From positions 1,182,524 to 1,246,523 of the forward strand of contig CAJNDS010002113.1 of the NCBI GenBank assembly GCA_905221605.1: a stretch of 64,000 nt of DNA, given 5' to 3'. Below are positions 44,563-53,899 of this stretch, piece after piece. The stretch is from Symbiodinium natans (taxonomy: Eukaryota > Sar > Dinophyceae > Suessiales > Symbiodiniaceae). The notes beneath the pieces were generated by a model. It did not search any database. It had not been told where the DNA came from and was given only the letters and a program-made list of their open reading frames with translations. How positions within the stretch are numbered: position 1 is the stretch's first letter; every line of letters starts with the position of its first letter. Both the position numbers and the translations under genes were made by a program.

Positions 44563-44676
44563 ATGAAGCCGCCTCCGGTGTTTCTGCTCCTGATGCTTCC
44601 TCGAGCCCTGCATGGTGAACCCGCAGAGGCGCGGGCTGGGGGCCAACAGCATGCTGTTGGGGTCCCCAAACCCTAA
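44563..44676 (+). other. Signal-peptide-like open segment
   Basis: An ATG-initiated 37-codon frame begins MKPPPVFLLLMLPRALHGEP and ends at the TAA of a CCCTAAA unit. A short basic start, a hydrophobic core and ALHG resemble a secretory signal. It also contains the 18-base perfect palindrome CCAACAGCATGCTGTTGG (44643-44660). May be a first-exon remnant or chance. Confidence 0.25.
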
Positions 44677-44749
44677 ACCCAAAACCCTAAACCTTAAGCC
44701 CTAAACCCTAAACCCTACCCCTTAAACTGAGCATGCAGCTAGACTTTCT

Positions 44750-44855
44750 AGGACCAACAGTACTTAGTTCCTTTGTTTTAGGGTTTCGGTTCCCTTACAA
44801 GTCCTTTGAAACCAAGAAGGTACTCTTTGTGTTCCTAGGTGACTCTTGGGTCTAG
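44750..44855. mobile_element. Repeat family E, copy 6
   Basis: AGGACCAACAGTACTTAG start, GAAACCAAGAAGGTACTC interior, GTGACTCTTGGGTCTAG end. Confidence 0.55.
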
Positions 44856-45164
44856 CTTTGTGATGGGGTGTCTCCAGGGGTGGGCCATGTCCTGACAGGT
44901 GTGCTGCTTCAAGAAGTCCGACATCAAGTTGCTGAGCATATCCAGCTCAGCAGACGTACTTGTCATCGACAACTTCTTCTGCAAGGCCTCAATACCCTGA
45001 AGCCCTATGAAGTGCCCACCATGCCCGAATCAGAAGGCTCTCATTCCTCAACCCCCCCCCCCCCCCCCCCCCCCCCAAAGCTTCGGGAAAGCTTCAGGGC
45101 AAACATGCAAGACAAGCCTCGCAGCCTCACCCCCAATCCTAGACCCTCAAGCCATAAACCACAA

Positions 45165-45260
45165 CCCTAAACCCTCAACCCATAGCCACCCTCAGTCCTA
45201 AACTTTAAAACCTAAACCCTAAATCTTAAACCCTAAATCCTTCCTAAACCCTAAACCCTA
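45165..45260 (-). repeat. Degenerate telomere-type array
   Basis: CCCTAAA units with TCCTAAA, CTTAAA and TCAA variants. A C homopolymer of about 23 bases lies at 45053-45075. Confidence 0.65.
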
Positions 45261-45390
45261 AGCCCCAAACCACAGGCATTTCTCGACTTTGCACTGCGCT
45301 TGGCGCATGCCTTCCACGCTGCTGGCTGGTTTGAGTCGGCGTCCAGCTTTCCAGGCACCTTGTGTTGTCATCAGGATGTGTGTCTGTGCA

Positions 45391-45493
45391 TATATTTGGG
45401 TGGCTGTCAAAATTAGGGCCCCTTTTCCCTATAATCATACGGCACCTAATATTTATGGTACCCCAAAAGGGGACCATCATTTTACATCTATAT
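45391..45493. mobile_element. Foldback family C, copy 3
   Basis: TGGGTGGCTGTCAAAATTAG left, GGGGACCATCATTTTACATC right. Confidence 0.5.
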
Positions 45494-45749
45494 TTTTCAA
45501 TTCCGTACTTCTATTTGCACGTATACATACAAGTATTATTTGTGTATGTATGTACATATCCATGTATATGTACCATGACATACTGTGCCCAAAACAAGAC
45601 AGAGATAAGGAAACATATTTCGAGCGTCGGCCTCTCGCAAAGTGACACTCCGCCTTTAGGGGAATCTGTCCTTTACCCCACCTGAATCAGATGAGCACGA
45701 GCACGGGACGGGAAGAAGGGAGGGAAGACACAACAAATCAAGGAGAGCG

Positions 45750-45807
45750 AGCGAAAGACAGAGAGAGAGAGAGAGAAGAACAAAAAGGAAGATATTTAGA
45801 AAGAAAG

Positions 45808-45864
<57 letters not shown>

Positions 45865-45890
45865 GTGAGTGAGTGAGTGAGAGAGAGACG
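45750..45890. repeat. GA microsatellite
   Basis: Long (GA)n run with a GTGA block at 45860-45880. Confidence 0.85.
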
Positions 45891-46189
45891 GAGGGGGATA
45901 CAGTAAACTTCCAAAAGTTGGAACATCATTATCATCATACTCCAAGGGGGTTACTAGAGGGAATCCCAGCACTAGTCGTCCATATTAGGTTCAGGGTTTG
46001 GGTTCGGAAACAGCGCCGGGTTTCCGCGTCCCAGGCACCGAGTTCTACTTCAAGTGGCTACAGCAGGTGGGCCCTAGGCACAAAAGTCCCAAACAACCTT
46101 AAGATCCTGAACCCCAAAGTCCTAAAAACACTACCCGGAACCCGCGAAGCCCTGCCCACCAGTTGAGAAGCCCCTAACACTACCCCGAA

Positions 46190-46300
46190 CCCTCCAAGCC
46201 CTAAACCCGAAACCCTAAACCCTAAACCCTAAACCCTAAACCCTAAACCCTAAACCCTAAACCCTAAGCCCTAAGCCCTAAGCCCTAAGCCCTAAACTCC
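46190..46300 (-). repeat. Telomere-type array
   Basis: CCCTAAA units passing into about five CCCTAAG units. Left flank of the exon-like segment at 46307. Confidence 0.8.
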
Positions 46301-46306
46301 AAACCC

Positions 46307-46429
46307 TACCAAGAGGATCCAGATCTTTACGCCAAAGCCTCCAAGCAGCTCCACGAGGGCATGCTTGGAGTCTTCCTTCGCGGGGAGTGCCTGGGTGCTT
46401 CTTCAGGCTTTCAGGGCCTCTGGGTTTAG
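46307..46429 (+). other. Exon-like open segment between inverted arrays
   Basis: The + frame reads YQEDPDLYAKASKQLHEGML then GVFLRGECLGASSGFQGLWV. Stop codon TAG lies in the first TTTAGGG unit. CTACCAAG on the left may be a 3' splice site and CTTCAG followed by GCTTTC a GC donor. Family unknown. Confidence 0.4.
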
Positions 46430-46609
46430 GGTTTAGGGTTTAGGGTTCAGGGTTTAGGGTCTAGGAAAACCAAGTTCCGAGACCAACCGTCAGCCCTCAG
46501 TTGGTGGCAGAAGGAAGCATTGAGGAAGGGTGGCGTGCAAGTGAGGGGGCTGTAAAGGCCCATTCCCCCTGCCTTACACCCACTCAGATGCCTTCTGACA
46601 ATTCCTAGA

Positions 46610-46705
46610 CCCGAAACCCTAAACCTGCACCCTACACCCCAAACCCTACACCCTAAACCCTAAACCTCCAACCCTAAACCCTAAACCCCAAACCCCAAAC
46701 CCTGA
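46610..46705 (-). repeat. Telomere-type array
   Basis: CCCTAAA, CCCTACA and CCCCAAA units. Confidence 0.75.
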
Positions 46706-46796
46706 GACCTAATCGAGGTATCTGGAATGTCTGGGCCGTGCAGCTTCTGGGGCAGGCTTCAGCCTTGTCCCGAACTGGAAGTCTCCCAGGAGCCTT

Positions 46797-46890
46797 TTTT
46801 AGGGTTTGGGGTTTGGGGTTTGGGGTTCAGGGTTTGGGGTTTAGGGTTTGGGGTTTAGGGTTTAGGGTTTGGGGTTCAGGGTTTGGGGTT
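46797..46890 (+). repeat. Telomere-type array
   Basis: TTTGGGG and TTTAGGG units. Confidence 0.75.
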
Positions 46891-46894
46891 TGGG

Positions 46895-46990
46895 GGGTAG
46901 CTGAGTGGTACCGCTTTGCTCTGTGTGGGGTTCTGGGTAACCAACCCCAGAATGGGTTGCTTGTTAGAGTATGGTTACTACGCCACCAAG
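46895..46990. mobile_element. Foldback family B, copy 5
   Basis: GGTAGCTGAGTGGTACCGC left, ATGGTTACTACGCCACCAAG right. The A-box-like part is kept, but no clear B box is seen. Confidence 0.5.
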
Positions 46991-47052
46991 ACATATCATT
47001 TGTAAGCTTTCGGGTGTATGTTTTTTATACTGATTGTACAACATAAAGGGCC

Positions 47053-47230
47053 TTAAAGGGTAGATTCAGTGGAGCCCTGCATTCCAGGAGCTATCCTGAT
47101 TCTGCGGGGATCTTCAGCATGCAGAATGAGCCTCCAAATGTGTCGCTGGTTCATGTTGACTGGGAGTATGCCGTGGTCAACATACACTTGAGCACTGCTT
47201 CTAGACCCGCCAGCAGTAGCGGTTTCTGAA
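47053..47230 (-). other. Open segment on the minus strand
   Basis: The minus frame includes QVYVDHGILPVNMNQRHIWR and AEDPRRIRIAPGMQGSTEST before its stop. Protein-like composition. Family unknown. Confidence 0.25.
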
Positions 47231-47621
47231 TGTGAATTTCCCACGCCGTGTCTCGAAAGTTCATGGGTCCTAAGAATCTAAACCCCAAAACCTAAACCCT
47301 AAACCTCAAACCCCTCCTGACCTAAGAATCTAAACCCCATATACCTTCCACTAACCTCAGTAGTAAAAACACGCTGGTGACATCTTCAAGTAAACCAGAA
47401 TCATCCTGGAAGCTGTTGACACATCTTTCAACCCAAAGTTTCAGTTCCACCGGTTCAGAGGTTTAGGGTTTAGGGCTTGGGGTTTAGGGTTTAGGGTTTA
47501 AGGCATTCAACGACACTGGCACGGCATTCTACAAGTCCAAGCACGGCCCTTCTGCGTGCATGGAGGAGAGATTTTGTATAGGACTCTGATGACGTAAATC
47601 CCAAAAGCGCATAATGCGGGG

Positions 47622-47712
47622 TTGGGATGTTCCCCCGTATACTAACAGTCCTGAACACGGATTAACTGCAATCGCTTTCTAAAGACGGTTAGTATAAGTG
47701 GGAACATTTCTA
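47622..47712. mobile_element. Foldback family A, copy 7
   Basis: TTGGGATGTTCCCCCGTATA left, GTTAGTATAAGTGGGAACAT right. Confidence 0.6.
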
Positions 47713-47833
47713 GGGGCCTTGATCACTTTAACAGGGCTTGGAAGCTTATTGTGGCACAAGTAGATGGGGACCATAGTAACAGAGTACTATTAGTAACTAT
47801 TCTGACCCCTATATGGGCAGACCGCCAACTTAC

Positions 47834-47875
47834 GCCTAAACCCTAAACCCTAAACCCTAAACCCTAAACCCTAAA
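47834..47875 (-). repeat. Telomere-type array at the retroelement border
   Basis: Six near-perfect CCCTAAA units end exactly where TGTGAATG begins. The retroelement therefore abuts telomere repeat. Confidence 0.8.
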
Positions 47876-48220
47876 TGTGAATGATCCCCGAACCACAGCA
47901 CATTTTGGGAACCCCGTTGTGTCGGCTCCGCCGCACATCGGGGAAACCACCTTAGAACGCCGTGGCCTGTTCACCACGTTGGCTCAAGTAATCCCTAGAG
48001 TGTAGGTCACCCATAGGTTGGAAGTAAGCGCAATAGCGTAACTGGAAACCGCCCGGGTGCACGAGACGGAGACTGAAGGCGAACATCAGTGCAGAAAACA
48101 AGTGCGAGACCATTTGGCTGGTGAGGAGCCAAAGCGTAGTGCAAGCAACTACCCGACCTCACGCAGGTTATCAGCCGTATAGCGGTTGCGATTTCTTGCA
48201 ACTACTGTACGGGCTGAGCT
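47876..48220 (+). promoter_or_regulatory. Retroelement leader / possible 5' LTR remnant
   Basis: A 345-base non-coding stretch begins TGTGAATGATCC after the telomere array and leads to the Gag ATG at 48221. It contains TTGGCTCAAG at 47979-47988, identical to the last ten bases of the dinoflagellate spliced leader, and one covarying hairpin at 47923-47933. GGTTATCAGCC near 48166 is vaguely like a primer-binding site. No clear TATA box or polypurine tract. Confidence 0.4.
47923..47933 (+). repeat. Covarying mini-hairpin, copy 1 (non-coding)
   Basis: CGGC-TCC-GCCG, pair C:G, in the element leader. The only copy outside an open frame. Confidence 0.6.
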
Positions 48221-49351
48221 ATGGCACTGCCAACCTCGTCGTCGAGTGCCGACACAACCATGACCTTCGGTGATGGTGATGCTATTGCTGCACCTGCATT
48301 GGGCGAAAGCACAGGCTGCGCCGACACAGATGCGGTTACATCATCAGATGATGCCGTTGAGATGGTCGCGGTTGCGAAGGCACCCGCACGAACCAGAAGT
48401 GGTTTGAGCGTACTGCGTGAAGATGGAAACTCGAAGATGAGTCAAGTTTCACGTCTCAGATCCACTTCCAGACAATCATCGGAACGAACATCAAAGAGAT
48501 CCAACACTCCAAGTACTCCACGACGAAGAAGAGGCACTTCTCCACGAATCTCTCCACGATCCTCGCCGGACGCCGGACGACCGGAAACGTCACCGCGAAG
48601 AGGGTACGGTGGCCCTCTTTTGGGTACCGGCCTCCCCAGTTCGGAACCTCCGGCTGGCGGTAGGAGCGGGCTTGATTCGGGTCCCCCGGTCGAGTCTGCT
48701 AACCCTCTAGCGGAACGAATCCGGGAAGAAGGCGAAAGGCGGAAGATGGAAGAGGTCATTGCCATGTTGCGACTGAAGATCGAGGAGATGCAACAGGAAG
48801 ACTATGGGGCATCACTCAGGATCGAGCAGCTAGAACGCGAACGTGGTCAGAACGCGCAACTGGCAGCTCATATCCATCAACGTCACGAAGCTACACTCGC
48901 TGAACGTGAGCAAGTCGTTGGTGCCACGATCGCAACACTGGAGCAACATGCTGCCGACAATCATCATCAAGCGACGATGACTCAGGAGCAGTTGATGCAC
49001 CAGCAACGCGAGATGGCGCAGTACATGGTCAACGTGGAAGAAGCGGCCCATGGTGAAGGAAACACGATAGCTCGAGAATACCAGCGACTTACAGAGGAGC
49101 TGAACATTCGAGCACATGAAAATCTGAGAAGGCGAGCCGATCTACAACAAGCCGAAATCATTGTGGCCCAGATGGAAGATCAGCTGCGAACCTCCGAGTT
49201 TGCACATGAAGCATCCGAGAAGCAGAAGAGCGAGATGCGAGAATATGCTCACCATGAGAGCGTGGCATTGCAGGATGAACGCGATCAGACCAGGCTCTTG
49301 AACGTGAACATTCATGGCGTCATCGTTCAGTACCACGAAGAAGAAGAATGA
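48221..49351 (+). CDS. Copia-like Gag, N-terminal segment (coiled coil)
   Basis: 376 codons from the first ATG after the leader (GAGCTATGGCACTG) to TGA at 49349-49351. Residues 1-150 are low-complexity, rich in Ser, Arg, Pro and Thr. Residues about 160-376 are a long heptad-rich, Glu/Gln/Arg-rich coiled coil, as expected for capsid-like Gag assembly. The same frame continues past the TGA with more coiled coil, so this is the front of one polyprotein, not a separate gene. The TGA sits in GAATGAGC, and a CGA (Arg) ancestor with one CpG transition is the simplest explanation. Role inferred from position: structural protein that packages element RNA. Confidence 0.65.
   Translation: MALPTSSSSADTTMTFGDGDAIAAPALGESTGCADTDAVTSSDDAVEMVAVAKAPARTRSGLSVLREDGNSKMSQVSRLRSTSRQSSERTSKRSNTPSTPRRRRGTSPRISPRSSPDAGRPETSPRRGYGGPLLGTGLPSSEPPAGGRSGLDSGPPVESANPLAERIREEGERRKMEEVIAMLRLKIEEMQQEDYGASLRIEQLERERGQNAQLAAHIHQRHEATLAEREQVVGATIATLEQHAADNHHQATMTQEQLMHQQREMAQYMVNVEEAAHGEGNTIAREYQRLTEELNIRAHENLRRRADLQQAEIIVAQMEDQLRTSEFAHEASEKQKSEMREYAHHESVALQDERDQTRLLNVNIHGVIVQYHEEEE
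48642..48652 (+). repeat. Covarying mini-hairpin, copy 2
   Basis: CGGA-ACC-TCCG, pair A:T, read in frame as S-E-P-P. Confidence 0.6.
48678..48688 (+). repeat. Covarying mini-hairpin, copy 3
   Basis: CGGG-TCC-CCCG, pair G:C, read as S-G-P-P. Confidence 0.6.
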
Positions 49352-52300
49352 GCAGCTGCTTTGAGACAAGCTGTGCACGAAATGGAGCAGCGATTGGAAG
49401 GCCAACATGCTTCGTTGCCTAGCATCCATGAGGAGCTGCAAAGGGTACGAGCGGAATGCCAATCTCATGAGGACGTCAATCGACGACTGACATCGGAATT
49501 GGATGCTGCGAGACAGGTTCAAACGTACAACCGACCTACGTCAGCCGGAACGTCTGAGTGGGATAATGTTTCTTCAGTGCCTAGGGTAGGTGTGCATAAT
49601 TCGCGTCCACAAAGCGTTCAATCCCGTTCAGGAATAACCCAAGCTTACAGCAGTCCGGAAGAAGTTGATCGTGATGTACCAATGTCATCTACAACGGAAT
49701 CGAGGTTCAAGACATGGGTCCAGAACACCATTCCTGGGGTGGGTTCGGCTTCGCCGGCTCATTCCCAGGGTGGAGATGCCTCAAAGGAGGGTTCGGGTCC
49801 CCCGGCTCTTCCCACGAGGCCATCGTTGTTCGGAGGACCACCCATTCCAGTGACAGAAAGCCGACCGACTTCTACAAGGACATCGTTGTTTGGTGGACCT
49901 CCCGTTCTCGTTCCAGAAGTACCATCAGTTCCCAACCTGGCTCCGGGAAGGATGTTCACGACAGGTTTGCTGGACTTGCCTCCTGGCTTGGCTACCAGAC
50001 CACACACCTCACAGTTACTTGCTGATCCACCTACGGCGTCCACGTCCTACCAGTGTGTGCGGCAACCATCGCGTTCGCGGCATACGGGCGAGGTCACGCC
50101 TGGAATGGCTTCAGAAATTCCTCCGAATGCTCCCAATCATCCTCAAGATCCTCGCGCAAACGCTTCGACAACTGTTCAGCAAGAAGCTTTACGAAGGCAA
50201 ATGGATGATCTTCGGGAAGAAATGAGCAGAATGAGAGACACCGAAGCTCGTCTTCGTCGTGAACGAGATCAATGGCGTACAATTGCTGAAGAACAGGAGC
50301 AAGAGAATGAGGGTGAAGAGGGAGAGAACGAGGAGGAAGGCGAACCAGAAGAGGACGGAGACAAAACCGACCCTGGATCCTGGAAGCCAATCAAGAAAGG
50401 AGGTGGAGGAGGTGATGGTGGTGGCGACCCAGATTCTTCTCCCCACGGTGGTGGTGGAGGAGGTGGCGGTGGATCTGGACCCGAAGATGGACCTGATTAC
50501 ACCGAAGGGCCAAAGATATCCCGAAGAGAAGCCGACAAGATCAACGTTCCCGCGTTCCCCAAGGTCACTCACTTGGACGCATGGCAGGCAGCCGTCACCA
50601 CAAACGTCCTGGCCGCGTGTGCGGATACCAATCAGAGCGACTGGATAAAATGGCTGCAAGAATCTTTCAAGCCAATGCCGGATGTTGAAGGGCTCAATGA
50701 CTCGGGACACGTCAAGTTCAGAAGCATCGACGTGAAGCTGGCAAGTGCGATGACTCTCATGTTACGGAATGCTGGAGATCAAGCAGCCGATCTGTTCTTG
50801 GAAGTGAACCTCAAGTCAAACGCGTATATTCGCGGGACCGAGTACAAGGTTCTGAAGGGACGACAGATCATTGCTATGATGATGGAAAGCTTCCGCACGC
50901 GGGATCGTCTTGACATGGTTTACACGATCGATTACCTGACCAAATTGCAGTATCCTGGGGACAACAAGATTGCCGCATTCAAAGCAACGTGGCTAGAGAT
51001 CATCTCTCGGATTCGACCTGAAGATGTACCTTCCACGAATGCCCTCTGCGACATCTTGTACCAGAAGATATCAGGATCCTCCGAGATGAACATGGAGCTC
51101 AAGCTTTACTATGACATCAAGAGCTATGACGATCCAGAGAGATCACATGATATGCTGCTGAGGATCATGGACCGGGCGGTGCAGAGGAGAAGAGAGAAGA
51201 AGAACCTCAACGAGACACAACATGGTCTGAACCAGATGGTTGCTGGGAAGGACCTGCTTGCTGCACCAGCTAGGCCCGATCCCAAAGGGCCTCCCTCATC
51301 CGCGCCTGACAAGGACAAGAAGAAGAAGACGAATGAGAGAGGCAAGGACAAAGAAGCTGCGGATGCTGCGCCTGTACTCCCAAAGAGTAAAGCAAAGGCA
51401 CACGAAAAGGACAAGAAGAAGGGGAAAGGTAAAGGCAAAGAACGATCCCGATCTCCTTCATCATCACGATCGCTGACCGACAAGGAAAAGGCGAAGATTC
51501 GTTGCAAATTTCACTTCGGAGGAGGGTGCAATGCAGGAAAGAATTGCAAATGGAGTCACAAAGACACGGACAGAGGAAGGCCGTCTTCACGAGATGATAA
51601 GAATCAGAGAACGCGAAGACCGTCATCAAAACCATCGGAACAACCTTGCTTTCAGTGGAGCAAGAACGGATCCTGCAGCCGAGAGAATTGCCCTTTCAAG
51701 CATGACCCGGCTAAGGCAGCGCCCGCAACCGGGGAAACCGACGCGAATGCGAAGGCAAATGCAAAGGCGAAGGCGAAGGACAAGAAGAAGAAGCCTGAAC
51801 CTGCCGCACCCGCGATTGCGATTCGAGGTCTGCCTGCAGTACCTGTTCTTCGATCCCTGGGTGATGGTGATTCTGACGATGAATCAATCGATGGCGACGC
51901 GGCGTCAGATTGCTCCACCGACGATGAGATCGGATCCTATCACAGAGACGTCAAGGACCTCAAGGTTTCCTTCGAACGGGGAACGAAGTTCGCGTCATCG
52001 AAGCCGAGGCGATCACACAAAGATAGAGGATTCGCCCCGCGACTTTTTACAGAAGCGAACCTGAAGCACGAGAACCACATCTCGGAGGTCGAGTACGAAA
52101 AGCACAAAGCAAGAGCTAGGGCTCGATTGATGGAAGATATGTGTCTGGGCAAAGATGGAGGATGCATACCAGTCAGGATTCCAGGAACCGAGAAGGTGAT
52201 TGTGTTCAAGTTCGACAACAAGAAGGGGAAGTTCCATGAAAGAGCCTTGAGCGTTGATGAGAGCCGTAAGGAACTGATGAAGAACCCGAACATGTGTATG

Positions 52301-53899
52301 GTCCAACCAGAATTTATTCGCAGGAAGCTGAAATTCATCATGGACACAGGATGCGGACATGACCTTATCTCTCTAGAAAAGGTCGCCAAGCACGGCATCG
52401 ACACTGCAATGGATTGCGAATCTACATCGTTCCAGACGGCGAATGGTGTCACTATGACCAACCAGACGGCGGAGTTCTTGACGAAATCCTTCAAGGAGCC
52501 CATCAAAGCACATGTATTGGAGAATACACCTTCTGTGCTGTCAGTTGGGAAGAGATGCATGCTTCACGGCTATTCCTTTGTATGGCCCGCAGGACGTCCA
52601 CCATTTATGGTGAACGATGCTGGCGAGAGGATACAATTCTTCGTGCAAGGAGACATCCCCTATGTCAGAGTGGGAAGCAAAGGAGCCAAAGCCCATGAGG
52701 AACCCGACGCGATGGAAATGTTCCGCTTGGTGCAGAAGTACAAGGACAAGGTGGACGATGATACCGACGACGGTTCGACGTATGTTGCGGTACCAGGTCT
52801 TGACGACATCGGCGAGGAGATCCCCGACGTAGCTTCCGAAGCTGACGAAGAAGAAGACGGCGAAGTGGTCGAAGGCGATGAAGTTCGTGAAGATGAACCA
52901 CAAGCCGAACTTCCAGTTGAGGCTGAGGGCGACGCGCAGGAGATCGACGTGGAAGGTGACGAATCTGGTCCAGATAGAAGGGCGAAGGTCGGCACCTTGA
53001 AGGCCGAAGCGAACACCTTGGCTCATCTTTGTACCCATCGATTCCGGAATCCCTACTGTGATGCGTGCGTGAGAGCGAAGATGAAGCACTTCAGAACCCA
53101 AAAGGGAGCATTCAAACGAGAAGTCAATGAGTGGGGTGACTTGGTGACGTTCGACTTTGTGGATATGGGAAAAGCCACGGATAAGGGGGTGGGTCTTGAC
53201 GACGAGCTCCGTGAAATCCTGGTATTCCGCGACGTGGCTACGAAGGTGGTCGCAGCATATCCCACAATATCCAGAGAAGAAGGAGAAGTTGTACGATGTA
53301 TGAAGAGATTCATGGGAAAGAAGAAAGTGAGGCTGGCGTATAGTGACTGCGCAGATGAGTTCATTGCGGCGATGAACAAGCTCAAAATTCCATTGGATCA
53401 CTCATTGCCAGGACGTCCTATGAACAACTCTCTGGCGGAAAGGACCAACCAGTTCGTCATCACTGCTACAGCCACGTCGTTGCTGCATGCAGGGCTACCT
53501 GCGAACTATTGGCCCTATGCCTTGAATTGCGTCACTCACAATCTCAACGCCGAGGATGTGGATGGTGAGTCGGCGTGGCAGAGAATGTCTGGGAAAGAAT
53601 TCCCGGGAAAGTTGATTCCGTTTGGAGCAAAGGTTTACTTCAAACCGACCGAGACCCGCGAACCAACATATGGTGGAAAGTTTGACCCGAAGGGAATACC
53701 CGGCATTTTCGCAGGATATGTCCTTAATGCGGGGCAAACATGGTCACGAAAGTATCGTGTGTGGGACATGAAGGAGTTCGCGAATGCCAACTTTGCGCAT
53801 GATGCGAAAGTGCCTCGCAAGCTTCAAATTCCCTACATCACCGAACGGGTCATCATGCCGGATGAAATTGCCTTTCCGCTCAAGCTCGAGTACGAGTGA
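49352..53899 (+). CDS. Copia-like Gag-protease-integrase segment
   Basis: Same frame as the preceding segment, 1515 codons to TGA at 53897-53899; first internal ATG is 49382. Numbering here counts from 49361. Coiled coil at 1-60, a Ser/Pro/Gly-rich linker, a second short coiled coil near 270-330, and a Gag-like helical block at about 390-640. Two CCCH zinc fingers follow: C715-X7-C-X5-C-X3-H and C763-X8-C-X4-C-X3-H, in place of the usual CCHC knuckle. Aspartic protease motif FIMDTGCGHDLIS has catalytic D995. Integrase has zinc-binding H1222, H1226, C1233, C1236 and candidate catalytic D1265 (TFDFVDM), D1329 (YSDCADEF) and E1360 (SLAERTN). It would process the polyprotein and insert cDNA. It ends at a TGA one codon before the next ATG, in frame. 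Confidence 0.8.
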   Translation, partial: AAALRQAVHEMEQRLEGQHASLPSIHEELQRVRAECQSHEDVNRRLTSELDAARQVQTYNRPTSAGTSEWDNVSSVPRVGVHNSRPQSVQSRSGITQAYSSPEEVDRDVPMSSTTESRFKTWVQNTIPGVGSASPAHSQGGDASKEGSGPPALPTRPSLFGGPPIPVTESRPTSTRTSLFGGPPVLVPEVPSVPNLAPGRMFTTGLLDLPPGLATRPHTSQLLADPPTASTSYQCVRQPSRSRHTGEVTPGMASEIPPNAPNHPQDPRANASTTVQQEALRRQMDDLREEMSRMRDTEARLRRERDQWRTIAEEQEQENEGEEGENEEEGEPEEDGDKTDPGSWKPIKKGGGGGDGGGDPDSSPHGGGGGGGGGSGPEDGPDYTEGPKISRREADKINVPAFPKVTHLDAWQAAVTTNVLAACADTNQSDWIKWLQESFKPMPDVEGLNDSGHVKFRSIDVKLASAMTLMLRNAGDQAADLFLEVNLKSNAYIRGTEYKVLKGRQIIAMMMESFRTRDRLDMVYTIDYLTKLQYPGDNKIAAFKATWLEIISRIRPEDVPSTNALCDILYQKISGSSEMNMELKLYYDIKSYDDPERSHDMLLRIMDRAVQRRREKKNLNETQHGLNQMVAGKDLLAAPARPDPKGPPSSAPDKDKKKKTNERGKDKEAADAAPVLPKSKAKAHEKDKKKGKGKGKERSRSPSSSRSLTDKEKAKIRCKFHFGGGCNAGKNCKWSHKDTDRGRPSSRDDKNQRTRRPSSKPSEQPCFQWSKNGSCSRENCPFKHDPAKAAPATGETDANAKANAKAKAKDKKKKPEPAAPAIAIRGLPAVPVLRSLGDGDSDDESIDGDAASDCSTDDEIGSYHRDVKDLKVSFERGTKFASSKPRRSHKDRGFAPRLFTEANLKHENHISEVEYEKHKARARARLMEDMCLGKDGGCIPVRIPGTEKVIVFKFDNKKGKFHERALSVDESRKELMKNPNMCMVQPEFIRRKLKFIMDTGCGHDLISLEKVAKHGIDTAMDCESTSFQTANGVTMTNQTAEFLTKSFKEPIKAHVLENTPSVLSVGKRCMLHGYSFVWPAGRPPFMVNDAGERIQFFVQGDIPYVRVGSKGAKAHEEPDAMEMFRLVQKYKDKVDDDTDDGSTYVAVPGLDDIGEEIPDVASEADEEEDGEVVEGDEVREDEPQAELPVEAEGDAQEIDVEGDESGPDRRAKVGTLKAEANTLAHLCTHRFRNPYCDACVRAKMKHFRTQKGAFKREVNEWGDLVTFDFVDMGKATDKGVGLDDELREILVFRDVATKVVAAYPTISREEGEVVRCMKRFMGKKKVRLAYSDCADEFIAAMNKLKIPLDHSLPGRPMNNSLAERTNQFVITATATSLLHAGLPANYWPYALNCVTHNLNAEDVDGESAWQRMSGKEFPGKLIPFGAKVYFKPTETREPTYGGKFDPKGIPGIFAGYVLNAGQTWSRKYRVWDMKEFANANFAHDAKVPRKLQIPYITERVIMPDEIAFPLKLEYE
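49746..49756 (+). repeat. Covarying mini-hairpin, copy 4
   Basis: CGGC-TTC-GCCG, pair C:G, read as S-A-S-P. Confidence 0.6.
49794..49804 (+). repeat. Covarying mini-hairpin, copy 5
   Basis: CGGG-TCC-CCCG, pair G:C, read as S-G-P-P. Confidence 0.6.

Noticed and set aside
48442..53401. Minus-strand ORFs across the gag-pol block (up to 286 codons)
   Set aside because: All overlap + strand frames with recognisable retroelement motifs and have none of their own.
49349..53899. TGA used as a sense codon (selenocysteine or alternative code)
   Set aside because: Other ORFs here appear to end at TGA, no recoding structure was seen, and CpG decay explains both sites more simply.
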